This document shows, piece after piece, positions 1 through 7,898 of a stretch of 64,000 bases of DNA (the stretch's first letter is position 1; each line of letters opens with the position of its first letter). A program made the position numbers and the translations under genes. The stretch comes from Amycolatopsis balhimycina FH 1894 (lineage in GTDB: Bacteria; Actinomycetota; Actinomycetes; Mycobacteriales; Pseudonocardiaceae): assembly GCF_000384295.1 (NCBI RefSeq), contig NZ_KB913037.1, positions 1,779,975 to 1,843,974 on the forward strand, read 5' to 3'. Under the pieces are notes generated by a model, which was not told where the DNA came from, did not search any database, and worked only from the letters and a program-made list of their open reading frames with translations.

Positions 1-1095
1 CACGGAGTCGCCGCAGGCCGCGCCGGTGGTCACGGTCGTGGTCGCGCTGGGCGGCGAGACGTTCGCCTGCGCGTCCCGCGCCACGACGTAATACTGGTAG
101 CTCGTGTTCGCCGCCAAGCCACTGTCGACGAAGGTGGTCGCGGGTGGTGCGGTGGCCGTCCCGGTGACGGCACCGACCTTGGCGCCACCACGGTAGACGT
201 CGTAAGCGCGGACGCCGATGTTGTCCGTGGCCGCGGCCCAGTCCAGGGTCACCGTCGTGCCGGATGCGGCGCCGGTCAGCTTCGTGGGCGCGCTCGGCGC
301 CTGGTCGTCCGGCTGGCACTGCGGGGGCGTGATCGAGACCGTGGTACTGGCCTGGGAGACGTTCCCCGCGGCGTCACGCGCGTTGACGTAGAGGCCCCAG
401 GTCGCGCCGCCGACCACGGTGAGGCTCGTCGACAGGGTGCTCCCGCTCACCGACTTCATCGACTGGCCGTCGTGGTAGACGTCGTAGAACGCCACGCCCA
501 CGTTGTCGGTGGACGCGTTCCACGCGAAGGTGACGGCGTCGCAGACCAGGTCGCTCACCCGGGGGTTTCCCGGCACGCTCGGGGGCTGGGTGTCGCCGAG
601 GGACGTCCGCCACTTCTGGTTGGCTCCCCCGTTGCAGGTCGACAACCCGACCAGGGTGCTGTTGGCGGTGCCCGCCCCGGTGACGTCCAGGCAGAGGCCC
701 GACTGCACACCGGTGATGGTGCCGTCGGTGCCGATCCGCCACTTCTGGTTGGCACCGCCGTGGCAGGGGTAGATCTGGGCGTCGGCCGGGGACGTGGTGC
801 TCGCGCCGGCGACGTCCAGGCACATCGCGGCGTCGTACACCCGCAGCTCACCCGCCGCCGTGAACGTCCACGCCTGGTTGGCTTGGCCGTTGCAGTCGTA
901 GATGTTGACGCGCGTCTTCGACGCGGTGCTGTTGCCGACGACGTCGAGGCACCGCCCGGAGGCCACGCCCGTCACCGTGGATCCGGTGGCCGCCGCGGCG
1001 GCAGCGGGCACGACCGCCGTCACCGCGGCGACGGCGGCGATCACCGCGGTCAGCACACGGAGGCGCAACCGCCGGCGGGAGCTCGAGGGGAACAT
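1..1095 (-). CDS. Secreted ricin-B lectin / fibronectin-III protein, 3' end outside window
   Basis: The reading frame is open from an ATG at 1095 to base 1 (365 codons, no stop), so the C-terminus lies outside the window. GAAAGG eight bases upstream supports the start. Residues 1-38 form a signal peptide with an Arg-rich n-region, an Ala/Val core and an AAAAA end. Three ricin-type beta-trefoil repeats follow, each with a CLDV strand and a QxW element (NQAW, NQKW, NQKW). Two fibronectin type III domains come next, each with a STDNVGV- or ATDNIGV-like core. Lectin plus FnIII linkers usually deliver a polysaccharide-degrading catalytic domain to its substrate; such a domain would lie beyond the left edge, so the enzymatic function cannot be read here. 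The gene begins 29 bp after the GH2 stop on the same strand and is probably its operon partner. Confidence 0.85.
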   Translation of the reverse strand, partial: MFPSSSRRRLRLRVLTAVIAAVAAVTAVVPAAAAAATGSTVTGVASGRCLDVVGNSTASKTRVNIYDCNGQANQAWTFTAAGELRVYDAAMCLDVAGASTTSPADAQIYPCHGGANQKWRIGTDGTITGVQSGLCLDVTGAGTANSTLVGLSTCNGGANQKWRTSLGDTQPPSVPGNPRVSDLVCDAVTFAWNASTDNVGVAFYDVYHDGQSMKSVSGSTLSTSLTVVGGATWGLYVNARDAAGNVSQASTTVSITPPQCQPDDQAPSAPTKLTGAASGTTVTLDWAAATDNIGVRAYDVYRGGAKVGAVTGTATAPPATTFVDSGLAANTSYQYYVVARDAQANVSPPSATTTVTTGAACGDSV

Positions 1096-1124
1096 TCTCG
1101 TGACCTTTCGCTGTGGGGCCGGCT

Positions 1125-3938
1125 TCACGCGTCGAAGCGGAAGTACACGGTGCGGTGGTAGTCGCCGGTGGCGGCGTTCGGGCGGCTCTCCGGGCCCAGC
1201 GCCGCGACGCCGTGGAACTTGGTGCCGATCGGCGCGATGCCGTCGAGGAGGGAGATGCCGCCGGCTGGGTAGGTCACCACGGCGTTCTGCGGGTCGGGGC
1301 CCACCTTCGGGGTGAACAACCGCAGGTACAGGCCCTCTTCCGCGGCGACCATCGTGATCGCGCCCTCGGTGGTGTCCAGCACGGCCCAGCAGGTCCGGCC
1401 GTGGTAGCCCTTGAACTCGGGGTAGGCGAATCCGCTCGCCCCGGTCGCGGTGTCGTTGTACGGCTTGTGCCAGACGTCCGGCTGCACACCGCGCAGCCGG
1501 TTCTTGTAGACGCGGTACGGCCCGTCCCCGAGCCAGGTCAGGCCTCGCACGCCGGCCTCGGGGTAGTCGAAGTTCACGCCGAGGTGGTCGTGGTCGCCGG
1601 TGGCGCGGTAGCGGTACTCCAGCCGCAGCCAGCCGTTGGCGTCCAGCCGCCAGCGCACGGACGTCAGGTCGCCGCTGTAGTCCGCCTGCACGACCCAGCC
1701 GGTGCCGTCGCGGAAGTGGCTGAACCCGGTCAGGGTGGCCGTACCTCCGGCCGGGGCGGGTCCGTTGGCCAGCGACACCGGCGAGCTGCCGCGGCGCACG
1801 CCGGTCAGCCGCCCGCCGGCCTTGCTGATGGTGATCCGGGTGGCCCCGGCGACGAGCGTCACCTCACCGGCGGTCTCGGCCGCGGTGACGCTCCCTGTGG
1901 TCGCCGGGCGAACCAGGCGAGTGGCGAAGTCCGGCGCCTTGCGGATGCGCCACGTCCAAGCGGTGATGTTCCGGCCGGTCGGATCGGTCACGCTCAGCCG
2001 CAGCGCGTCGGCCCCGGTCCAGTCGGCGGGCAGGTCGAGCGTCACCGCCCCGGTGGCCCCCGGCGCGACGTCCGGCGCTGCCGCCTGGCCCTGGGCGAGG
2101 ACCTGGTGGCCGGTTCCCGCGCCGGGCAAGGGAAAAGCCAGCAGTCGCCAGGCGAACCGGCACTCGCGGAGGTTCGTGAAGTCGTACCGGTTGACCAGTT
2201 TCACCGTCTTGTCGAACGACGCCGGGAAAACCGAGTCGTAGTACGCGGAATTGGCCGGCTGGACCGGCGACCAGATGTCCTTGATCGTGCAGAAGCTGCC
2301 TTCCTTTTCGCGGTACGGGCCGAGGATGCCGTCGGGAGCGCGGCTGCCGTTCGTGTCGAGGGCCCCGCCGCGGTCGTCACGCACGACGCTTTCGTCGACG
2401 AGCGCCCAGATGAAGCCGCCCGCCGAACGCTGCGACCCGCCCATGAGTTTCCAGTAGTCGTTCAGGCCGGCTCCGGCACCGCCGTCGTAGAGACCGTGCA
2501 GGAACTCGGTCGGCATGAAGACCGTGCCGCCGGCGACCTTGCTCGCGGTGCTGCTGTAGGTCTGGTAATGACTGGTGTCGATGCCGCCGAACGTCGTCCA
2601 CGGGTGCAGCACCGCCCGCTGCTGCGGGTCGTACTGGCCGAAGTCGTCGTCCAGTGCGGTGTTCCAGCCGCCTTCGTTGCCGTTGTCCCAGAACAGGATC
2701 GACGGGTGGTTGACGTCGCGCTCCACCATCGCCTTGACCAGCGGAGCCCCGACACCCTCGTCGTAGCGGTGCTGCCAGCCGGTCAGTTCGTCCAGGACGT
2801 AGAGCCCGAGCTCGTCGCAGAGGTCGAGGAAGAACGCGTCCGGCGGGTAGTGCGACATCCGGACGGCGTTCATGTTCATGTCCTTCATCAGCCCGATGTC
2901 CAGCCGGGCGAGGCGCGGACTGGAGGCCCGGCCGGAGGTCGGCCAGAAGGTGTGCCGGTTCGCTCCTTTGAGGACGATCCGCCTGCCGTTGAGGTAGATG
3001 CCGTCGCCGGCCCGGACCTCGATGGTGCGGAAGCCGAAGCGCTCGACGGTGCTGTGCAGCGGCGCGCCGGCGGAGCTCACGAGCGTCAGCTCGACCCGGT
3101 GCAGGTTCGGCGTTTCGGCCGTCCACAGCGCCGGCTGGGCCGCGGTGGTGGTCAGGGTCGCGCCGGTCGACCCGCTCGCCACGGCGACCGAAAAGGTGCC
3201 ACCGACGGCCGTGCCGTCGAGCCGGCGCAGCTGCGCCGTCAGCTGGGCGGCCGCGGTCACCCCGGCGAGCGTGACGTGGGCGGCGAACGTCCCGTCCGCG
3301 CGGGCGTCGATCGCGACCTGGTCGATCCGCGCGGCCGGGTAGGCCTCCAGCGACACCGGCCGGAAGATCCCGCCGAAGTTCCAGAAGTCACCGCGGCGCT
3401 CGGCGTCGTTCACCGAGTTGTCCGCCGATTCCTTGCTGACGGTCACTTCCAGGAGGTTCGGCTCGCCGAGCCGCAGCAGGGCCGTCACGTCGTAGCGGAA
3501 GCGGTAGAAGCCACCTCGGTGCACCGGCCCGGCGGAGACGCCGTTGACCCGCACGTCGGCGTCGGTCATGGCGGCTTCGAACACCAGGAAGACCCGGCGC
3601 CCGGCCCAGGACGCGGGCGGCGTGAACCGGTGGCGGTAGTTGCCCTTCTCCGCCGGGACGAGATCCCCGCCGTAGTGGTAGCTGCCGAAGCCGTGGCACT
3701 CCCAGTTCGACGGCGTCGGGATCGTGCTCCACTCCCCCGCGCGCCGCCCGGCCGTCACCTGGAAGTCCCAGTCGACGGTGTGGTCGGCGTCGGCGCCGGT
3801 CAGGAGCATGGTTTCGGTTACCGGACCGGCAAGCGCCGCACCGGCTTCGCCCGTCGGCGAGATGCCGAGCGCGGACAGTCCCGCGGTAGCCGCACCCACC
3901 GTGCTGATGGCCAACGCCGTGCGGCGATCGAATTCCAC
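1125..3938 (-). CDS. Secreted glycoside hydrolase family 2 (beta-galactosidase-like)
   Basis: About 937 residues if translation starts at GTG 3938, which has GGAGG five bases upstream. The frame stays open further upstream, but that part has no GH2 similarity. The N-terminus (EFDRRTALA, then an Ala/Gly-rich core) looks like a Tat signal, so export of the folded enzyme is likely. The GH2 order is visible: an N-terminal jelly-roll sugar-binding domain, an Ig-like domain, and a TIM barrel starting near NRHTFWP. The acid/base Glu is about residue 422 in WDNGNEGGW, and the probable nucleophile is Glu about 478 in MPTEF. An additional C-terminal beta-rich region follows. The family hydrolyses beta-galactosides, glucuronides or mannosides; the substrate cannot be decided from sequence. 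It is co-directional with the lectin-FnIII gene, which suggests joint use on an extracellular polysaccharide. Confidence 0.88.
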   Translation of the reverse strand: MEFDRRTALAISTVGAATAGLSALGISPTGEAGAALAGPVTETMLLTGADADHTVDWDFQVTAGRRAGEWSTIPTPSNWECHGFGSYHYGGDLVPAEKGNYRHRFTPPASWAGRRVFLVFEAAMTDADVRVNGVSAGPVHRGGFYRFRYDVTALLRLGEPNLLEVTVSKESADNSVNDAERRGDFWNFGGIFRPVSLEAYPAARIDQVAIDARADGTFAAHVTLAGVTAAAQLTAQLRRLDGTAVGGTFSVAVASGSTGATLTTTAAQPALWTAETPNLHRVELTLVSSAGAPLHSTVERFGFRTIEVRAGDGIYLNGRRIVLKGANRHTFWPTSGRASSPRLARLDIGLMKDMNMNAVRMSHYPPDAFFLDLCDELGLYVLDELTGWQHRYDEGVGAPLVKAMVERDVNHPSILFWDNGNEGGWNTALDDDFGQYDPQQRAVLHPWTTFGGIDTSHYQTYSSTASKVAGGTVFMPTEFLHGLYDGGAGAGLNDYWKLMGGSQRSAGGFIWALVDESVVRDDRGGALDTNGSRAPDGILGPYREKEGSFCTIKDIWSPVQPANSAYYDSVFPASFDKTVKLVNRYDFTNLRECRFAWRLLAFPLPGAGTGHQVLAQGQAAAPDVAPGATGAVTLDLPADWTGADALRLSVTDPTGRNITAWTWRIRKAPDFATRLVRPATTGSVTAAETAGEVTLVAGATRITISKAGGRLTGVRRGSSPVSLANGPAPAGGTATLTGFSHFRDGTGWVVQADYSGDLTSVRWRLDANGWLRLEYRYRATGDHDHLGVNFDYPEAGVRGLTWLGDGPYRVYKNRLRGVQPDVWHKPYNDTATGASGFAYPEFKGYHGRTCWAVLDTTEGAITMVAAEEGLYLRLFTPKVGPDPQNAVVTYPAGGISLLDGIAPIGTKFHGVAALGPESRPNAATGDYHRTVYFRFDA

Positions 3939-4168
3939 TGGGCCTCCAGAGGACTGGGAGGTGAGGTCCGCCGACGCGCCCAGTGACACAGACCGGACTG
4001 AGCGGGCGATCTGATATATGACGCACCATACAACAACACCGGCTGCGTAAGTGGACAAACCGCCGGACAAGCTGGACGTCCGATTTCGAACGCAGGCGAG
4101 AACGTCGCTCGTTCCCCTTACGCCGACGGGAATCTCGGTTCACGCCGCTTCCGGGCCGTCGACAGTGG

Positions 4169-5116
4169 TCATGCGGGTTTGACCGCGTCGATGTGCTCGT
4201 TCAGCCAGCTGCGGAAGGTCTGCAGGCGCGGGTTGAGCGACCGGACCACGTCCAGGTCGCGCGCACCGACGAAGTCACGCTCGCCTTCGACGTAGAACTG
4301 GAACATGTTGCCGAACTCGTCGCCCGCGGGCAGGCCGAGCGAGCGGAACTGGTCGTGCGTGAGCGGCCGGTAGCCGACCGGTTCGCCCAGCGCGTCGGCG
4401 AACGCGGCGGCGTACTGGGCGCCGGTCAGGTGTTCACCCGCGATGCTCACCGTTTCACCCACGTACTTGTCGCCGGCGGCGAACACTCCGTAGGCGGTGC
4501 GACCGATGTCCTCCGCCGCGATGCCCGCCAGCCTGGACTCCCCCATCGGCAGGGTGAGCACGAGTCGTCCGTCCTCGCCCCGCACCGGACCGGAGCCCTG
4601 CGTGAACGCTTCCCAGTAGAAAGTGCTCCGCAGGTAGGTCGTCGGAACACCCGCGTCGCGGAAGAACGCGTCCGCCTCGGCCTTGGCGTCGAAGTGCGGG
4701 ACCGTGTAGCGGTCCTGCAGCACCGGGACCTGCGGGCCGGACGCGGGGATGACCTCGCGGGTGTCCTCCAGGGTGGACCAGACGACGTGGGCGACCTCGG
4801 CCGCCTTCGCGGCGCGGGCGGCTGTCGCGGCCTGTGCCAGTTCGACGTCGGCGGACATGGACTCCCAGAAGTTGGTCACCACGTAGGCGCCGTGGGCGCC
4901 CTCGAACGCCTTGCGCAGCGACTCCTCGTCGTCGAGGGTCGCTTCCACCACCTCGGCGCCACGCTCGGCCAGCGCGCGGGCCTTCGCCGAGTCTGCGTTC
5001 CTGGTGATGGCGCGGGCGGCGAACGGACCGTCGGGAGCGTCCAGGATCGCCCTGACCAGCCCTCCGCCCTGCGCACCGGTCGAACCCAGTACCGCGATGA
5101 TCTTCTTCTCGCTCAT
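4169..5116 (-). CDS. NmrA-like NAD(P)-binding protein
   Basis: About 315 residues. ATG 5116 is preferred over GTG 5122 because GGAAG lies five bases upstream of the ATG. The N-terminus reads IIAVLGSTGAQGGGLVRAIL, the Gly-rich dinucleotide-binding turn of atypical short-chain dehydrogenases of the NmrA/HSCARG group. A TRN motif follows the second beta strand, where NADP-binding members contact the 2'-phosphate. The typical Tyr-x-x-x-Lys catalytic pair is not evident, so it may be a redox sensor or a reductase. It is last in a minus-strand run behind an HSL-type hydrolase (27 bp gap) and a quinone oxidoreductase, probably one operon controlled by the palindromes at 7093-7148. The substrate is unknown. 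Confidence 0.82.
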   Translation of the reverse strand: MSEKKIIAVLGSTGAQGGGLVRAILDAPDGPFAARAITRNADSAKARALAERGAEVVEATLDDEESLRKAFEGAHGAYVVTNFWESMSADVELAQAATAARAAKAAEVAHVVWSTLEDTREVIPASGPQVPVLQDRYTVPHFDAKAEADAFFRDAGVPTTYLRSTFYWEAFTQGSGPVRGEDGRLVLTLPMGESRLAGIAAEDIGRTAYGVFAAGDKYVGETVSIAGEHLTGAQYAAAFADALGEPVGYRPLTHDQFRSLGLPAGDEFGNMFQFYVEGERDFVGARDLDVVRSLNPRLQTFRSWLNEHIDAVKPA

Positions 5117-5143
5117 GAGCACTTCCTTCTCTCGCTTGAACTG

Positions 5144-6094
5144 TCAGATCGACTTGAGAACCCGGACGCGGTCGGCGATGGCGCGCCGGGCGACGTCGGA
5201 GTCGAAGGCGATGGAGTCGAATTCGTGGGGGGCGCCGGGGTGGAGGTGGAATTCGACGGGTACCCCGGCGCGGCTGAGTTTGGTGGCGTAGGCGGTGTCT
5301 TCGTCGCGGAAGACGTCGAGCTGGCCGACCTCGATGTAGGCCGAGGGCAGGCCGGTCGCGTCATCGAGGCGGGCCGGCGCCGCCGTGGCGGGGACGTCGG
5401 GGCCGCCGGCGGCGTCGCCGAGCAGAGCCGGCCACGCGGTGAGGCTGTCGTCGTAGGACCACACCAGGTAGGGCGCGATGTGCGGGTCGGGTGTGGTGGT
5501 GCGGTCGTCGAGCATGGGCATGAGCAGGATCTGGCGTGCGATCTTCGGGCCGCCGCGCTCGCGGGTGAGGATCGTCAGTGCCGCCGCCATGCCGCCGCCG
5601 GCGCTGTCGCCCATCACGCCGATCCGCTCGGGGTCGACGCCCAGTTCGGCGGCGTGCTCGTGCAACCACTTCAGTGCGCTGTAGGCGTCTTCGAGCGGAG
5701 TGGGGTAAGGGTGCTCGGGCGCGCGGCGGTATTCGACCGACAGCATCGGCACGCCGCTGGCGGAGACGTAGCGTGCGACGGGCCCGTCGAAGTGGTCGAT
5801 GTGGCCGAAGATGTATCCGCCGCCGTGGAAGAACAGCACAGCGGGGCCTGGGGTGGCGCCGTCCTTGGCGTACCAGCGCATCGTGATCTTCGTGCCGTCG
5901 TCCGCGGTCGCGTGGTGCTCGCTGGTCTTGACGTCGGCCGGGATCGGCTGGGCCGTTCCCGCGGCGCCGATGATCGGCTCCCACATGGCGCGCCGCGCCG
6001 CGATGTCGCCCACCGCCGGTGGTGCGGCGTCTGCCATCGCGCCGGCCATCGGGGCCAGCGCTTCGGCGATTTCGGGGTCGAAGCTCAGTGACAT
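5144..6094 (-). CDS. HSL-family alpha/beta hydrolase (esterase)
   Basis: 316 residues, a typical length for hormone-sensitive-lipase-like esterases (GDXG group). HGGGY forms the oxyanion hole near residue 90. GDSAGG carries the nucleophilic Ser near residue 163. The acid is probably an Asp in LDVFRDED, and the His lies in HPGAPHEFD. No signal peptide is seen, so it should be cytosolic and act on short-chain esters or lactones. It lies 29 bp after the quinone oxidoreductase and 27 bp before the NmrA-like gene, so the three are probably cotranscribed. The physiological substrate is unknown. Confidence 0.88.
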   Translation of the reverse strand: MSLSFDPEIAEALAPMAGAMADAAPPAVGDIAARRAMWEPIIGAAGTAQPIPADVKTSEHHATADDGTKITMRWYAKDGATPGPAVLFFHGGGYIFGHIDHFDGPVARYVSASGVPMLSVEYRRAPEHPYPTPLEDAYSALKWLHEHAAELGVDPERIGVMGDSAGGGMAAALTILTRERGGPKIARQILLMPMLDDRTTTPDPHIAPYLVWSYDDSLTAWPALLGDAAGGPDVPATAAPARLDDATGLPSAYIEVGQLDVFRDEDTAYATKLSRAGVPVEFHLHPGAPHEFDSIAFDSDVARRAIADRVRVLKSI

Positions 6095-6123
6095 GGTCGC
6101 TGCCTTTCGGGGTCGGGTGGGTT

Positions 6124-7068
6124 TCAGGCGGTGGGCGGGAGGACGACGACCTTGCCGCGCACCGCGCCGTCGGCGGCCCGTGCGTGCAGCGCCGGCAGCT
6201 CGGCCAGCGGCACCCGATCGGCGACCTCGACGCGCAGGTCACCGCGGTCGACCAGCGCCACCAGCTGCGCCAGCTGGTCGGCGTCGCTGCGGACGAACAG
6301 GTCGATGCCCCGCACGCCACGTTCTTCGTCGCTGGGTGCGGGCATCCACACCGTCGTGTTGACCACGATCCCGCCGGGACGGACCAGGGTGGCGAGCGCG
6401 GTCAGCTCGGCCGGGTCGACCGGGGCGAGGTTGAGCACGACGTCGACCGGCTCGGTCACCGCCGCCGGCACGCCGGCGGTGGTGTGGTCGACGACTTCGT
6501 CGGCACCGGCGGACTTGACCGCGTCGCTGCTGCGCGGACTGACCGTGGCGATCACATAGGCGCCGGCATTGTGCGCCAGCTGCACGGCGTAGCCGCCGAC
6601 CGCTCCGCCGGCGCCGTTGATCAGCACGCGCTGCCCGGCCGTCAGCTTGCCGTGGTCGAACAGCGCCTGCCACGCGGTGAGGCCGACCACCGGCAACGCG
6701 GCCGCGTCGGGCAGCGGGATGCTCTTCGGCGCCGGCGTCAGGACCTCGGCCGGGGCGAGAACGTACTCCGCGGACGCGCCATCGTCGGTCATCGGCAGGA
6801 AACCGATGACCGCGGCACCGGCCTCGAAGCCGTCGACCCCCTCGCCCAGTGCATCGACCGTGCCCGCGACGTCGCGGCCGGGAGTGTGCGGAAGCGCCAC
6901 CGGCATGGGGCCGCGCATGTTTCCCGTGCGCACACTGGCGTCGATGGGGTTGAACGACGTCGCGGCGACGCGGACCCGGACTTCACCGGCACTGGGCGTG
7001 GGCTGCTCCACGTCTTCGTAGCGCAGGACGTCGGGGGCGCCGTAATCGTGGAAACGCACTGCCTTCAT
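6124..7068 (-). CDS. NADPH:quinone oxidoreductase (zinc-free MDR family)
   Basis: About 314 residues from ATG 7068 (MKAVRFHDYGAPDVLRYEDV). The frame is open upstream, but that part has no family similarity and covers the operator region. The medium-chain dehydrogenase fold shows the GroES-like half (NPIDASVR, PGRDVAGTV) and the Rossmann turn INGAGGAVGGYAVQLA. Catalytic zinc ligands are absent, as in quinone reductases. It probably reduces quinones or conjugated enones with NADPH. It is first gene of a run with the hydrolase and NmrA-like genes, and the 91 bp in front of it hold two inverted repeats, so the operon is likely induced by a redox-active or aromatic ligand. Confidence 0.87.
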   Translation of the reverse strand: MKAVRFHDYGAPDVLRYEDVEQPTPSAGEVRVRVAATSFNPIDASVRTGNMRGPMPVALPHTPGRDVAGTVDALGEGVDGFEAGAAVIGFLPMTDDGASAEYVLAPAEVLTPAPKSIPLPDAAALPVVGLTAWQALFDHGKLTAGQRVLINGAGGAVGGYAVQLAHNAGAYVIATVSPRSSDAVKSAGADEVVDHTTAGVPAAVTEPVDVVLNLAPVDPAELTALATLVRPGGIVVNTTVWMPAPSDEERGVRGIDLFVRSDADQLAQLVALVDRGDLRVEVADRVPLAELPALHARAADGAVRGKVVVLPPTA

Positions 7069-7092
7069 CGGAAGTCTCGCTTTCGCTTCGGA

Positions 7093-7112
7093 TTGCTTCG
7101 AACTTGAAGCAA
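7093..7112. promoter_or_regulatory. Inverted-repeat operator copy 1 before oxidoreductase operon
   Basis: The arms TTGCTTC and GAAGCAA are perfect around six central bases. It is centred 37 bp from a second copy at 7131-7148 and lies just upstream of the oxidoreductase start at 7068. Two similar dyads about 3.5 helical turns apart suggest a dimeric repressor. No regulator gene is adjacent, so its identity is unknown. Confidence 0.6.
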
Positions 7113-7130
7113 CTAGAGACACAGTACTGC

Positions 7131-7148
7131 TGCTTCGAATTCGAAGCA
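7131..7148. promoter_or_regulatory. Inverted-repeat operator copy 2 (perfect 18-bp palindrome)
   Basis: TGCTTCGAA followed by TTCGAAGCA is a perfect palindrome. It shares the TGCTTC/GAAGCA arms with the copy at 7093-7112. It sits between the FMN reductase stop and the oxidoreductase start, so the minus-strand oxidoreductase promoter is the likely target. Confidence 0.65.
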
Positions 7149-7159
7149 AGTGACGTCGC

Positions 7160-7726
7160 TCACCGGCCCCGGGACACCAGTACCGCGGCGAGCTCGGCGG
7201 TGGCCTGGTCGATGCGTTCGCGCAGCCGCCCCGAACCGCCGTCAGCCGGTTCCTGCCAGTCCTGCGGGCCGGCGACGACAACGGTGGGCACCGGTTCGGC
7301 GTGCAAGCAGCTGAGACGCCCGCGCAGCACCGGCCCGATGTCGGGTGGCTGCCGGCGCGAGCCACTGTTGGCTGCGAGCAGCACCGGCATGCCGGACAGC
7401 ACCCCACCCCGCAGGATGCCGAAGAACGAGGTGAAGACATCGCTGGGAGAAGTGGCGACCACCGGTGTCGCCACCACGAGCCCGTCGGCCGTCACGACCA
7501 CCGCGATCGCCTCGCGCAGGTCGAGGCTGGCCTGGCCCCCGGCGGCGCACTGAGCGAGGTCGGGCGCCAGCCGGCCCAGCTCCAGCACCTCCACCTCGGC
7601 CCGCACACCACCGGCCGCGAGCACCGCGCAGACGGACTCCGTGATCCGGTCCGCCAGCAGGCGGGTGGGACGCGCGTAGCCGGCACCGGCACACAGGACG
7701 GCCAGCGAGCAATACGGGATGCTCAT
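7160..7726 (-). CDS. NADPH-dependent FMN reductase family protein
   Basis: About 188 residues from ATG 7726 (MSIPYCSLAVLCAG), with GGGGAC just upstream. The flavodoxin-like fold is recognisable: an N-terminal beta strand then a Ser/Thr-Arg phosphate-binding loop (ARPTRLLAD), and the VVATPVVATSPSDVFTSFFG segment, where the family has the conserved PxYxxSxxGxLKxFxD loop. It probably supplies reduced FMN or acts as an azo/quinone reductase. It is upstream of the palindrome-controlled oxidoreductase operon on the same strand, but the 91-bp regulatory gap suggests a separate promoter for the downstream genes. Confidence 0.8.
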   Translation of the reverse strand: MSIPYCSLAVLCAGAGYARPTRLLADRITESVCAVLAAGGVRAEVEVLELGRLAPDLAQCAAGGQASLDLREAIAVVVTADGLVVATPVVATSPSDVFTSFFGILRGGVLSGMPVLLAANSGSRRQPPDIGPVLRGRLSCLHAEPVPTVVVAGPQDWQEPADGGSGRLRERIDQATAELAAVLVSRGR

Positions 7727-7898
7727 GACGGTCCCCGATGTCCGCGGGCGGCGGCGCCACCCTGCTCCCCCGAGCCTGCCCCGCACCCCTGCCCGGTCTC
7801 CACGTCCGGCACTGCTCAACCGGGCCCAGCACTGCCCACGCCGAACGCGCGGAGAAGATTCACAGCCGGGGCGGCAGACGGCACGAACCCGTGGCCGG

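Noticed and set aside
1113..3986. 957-codon plus-strand open frame opposite the GH2 gene
   Set aside because: Mirror frame in high-GC DNA; no family motifs, while the minus strand encodes a clear GH2 enzyme.
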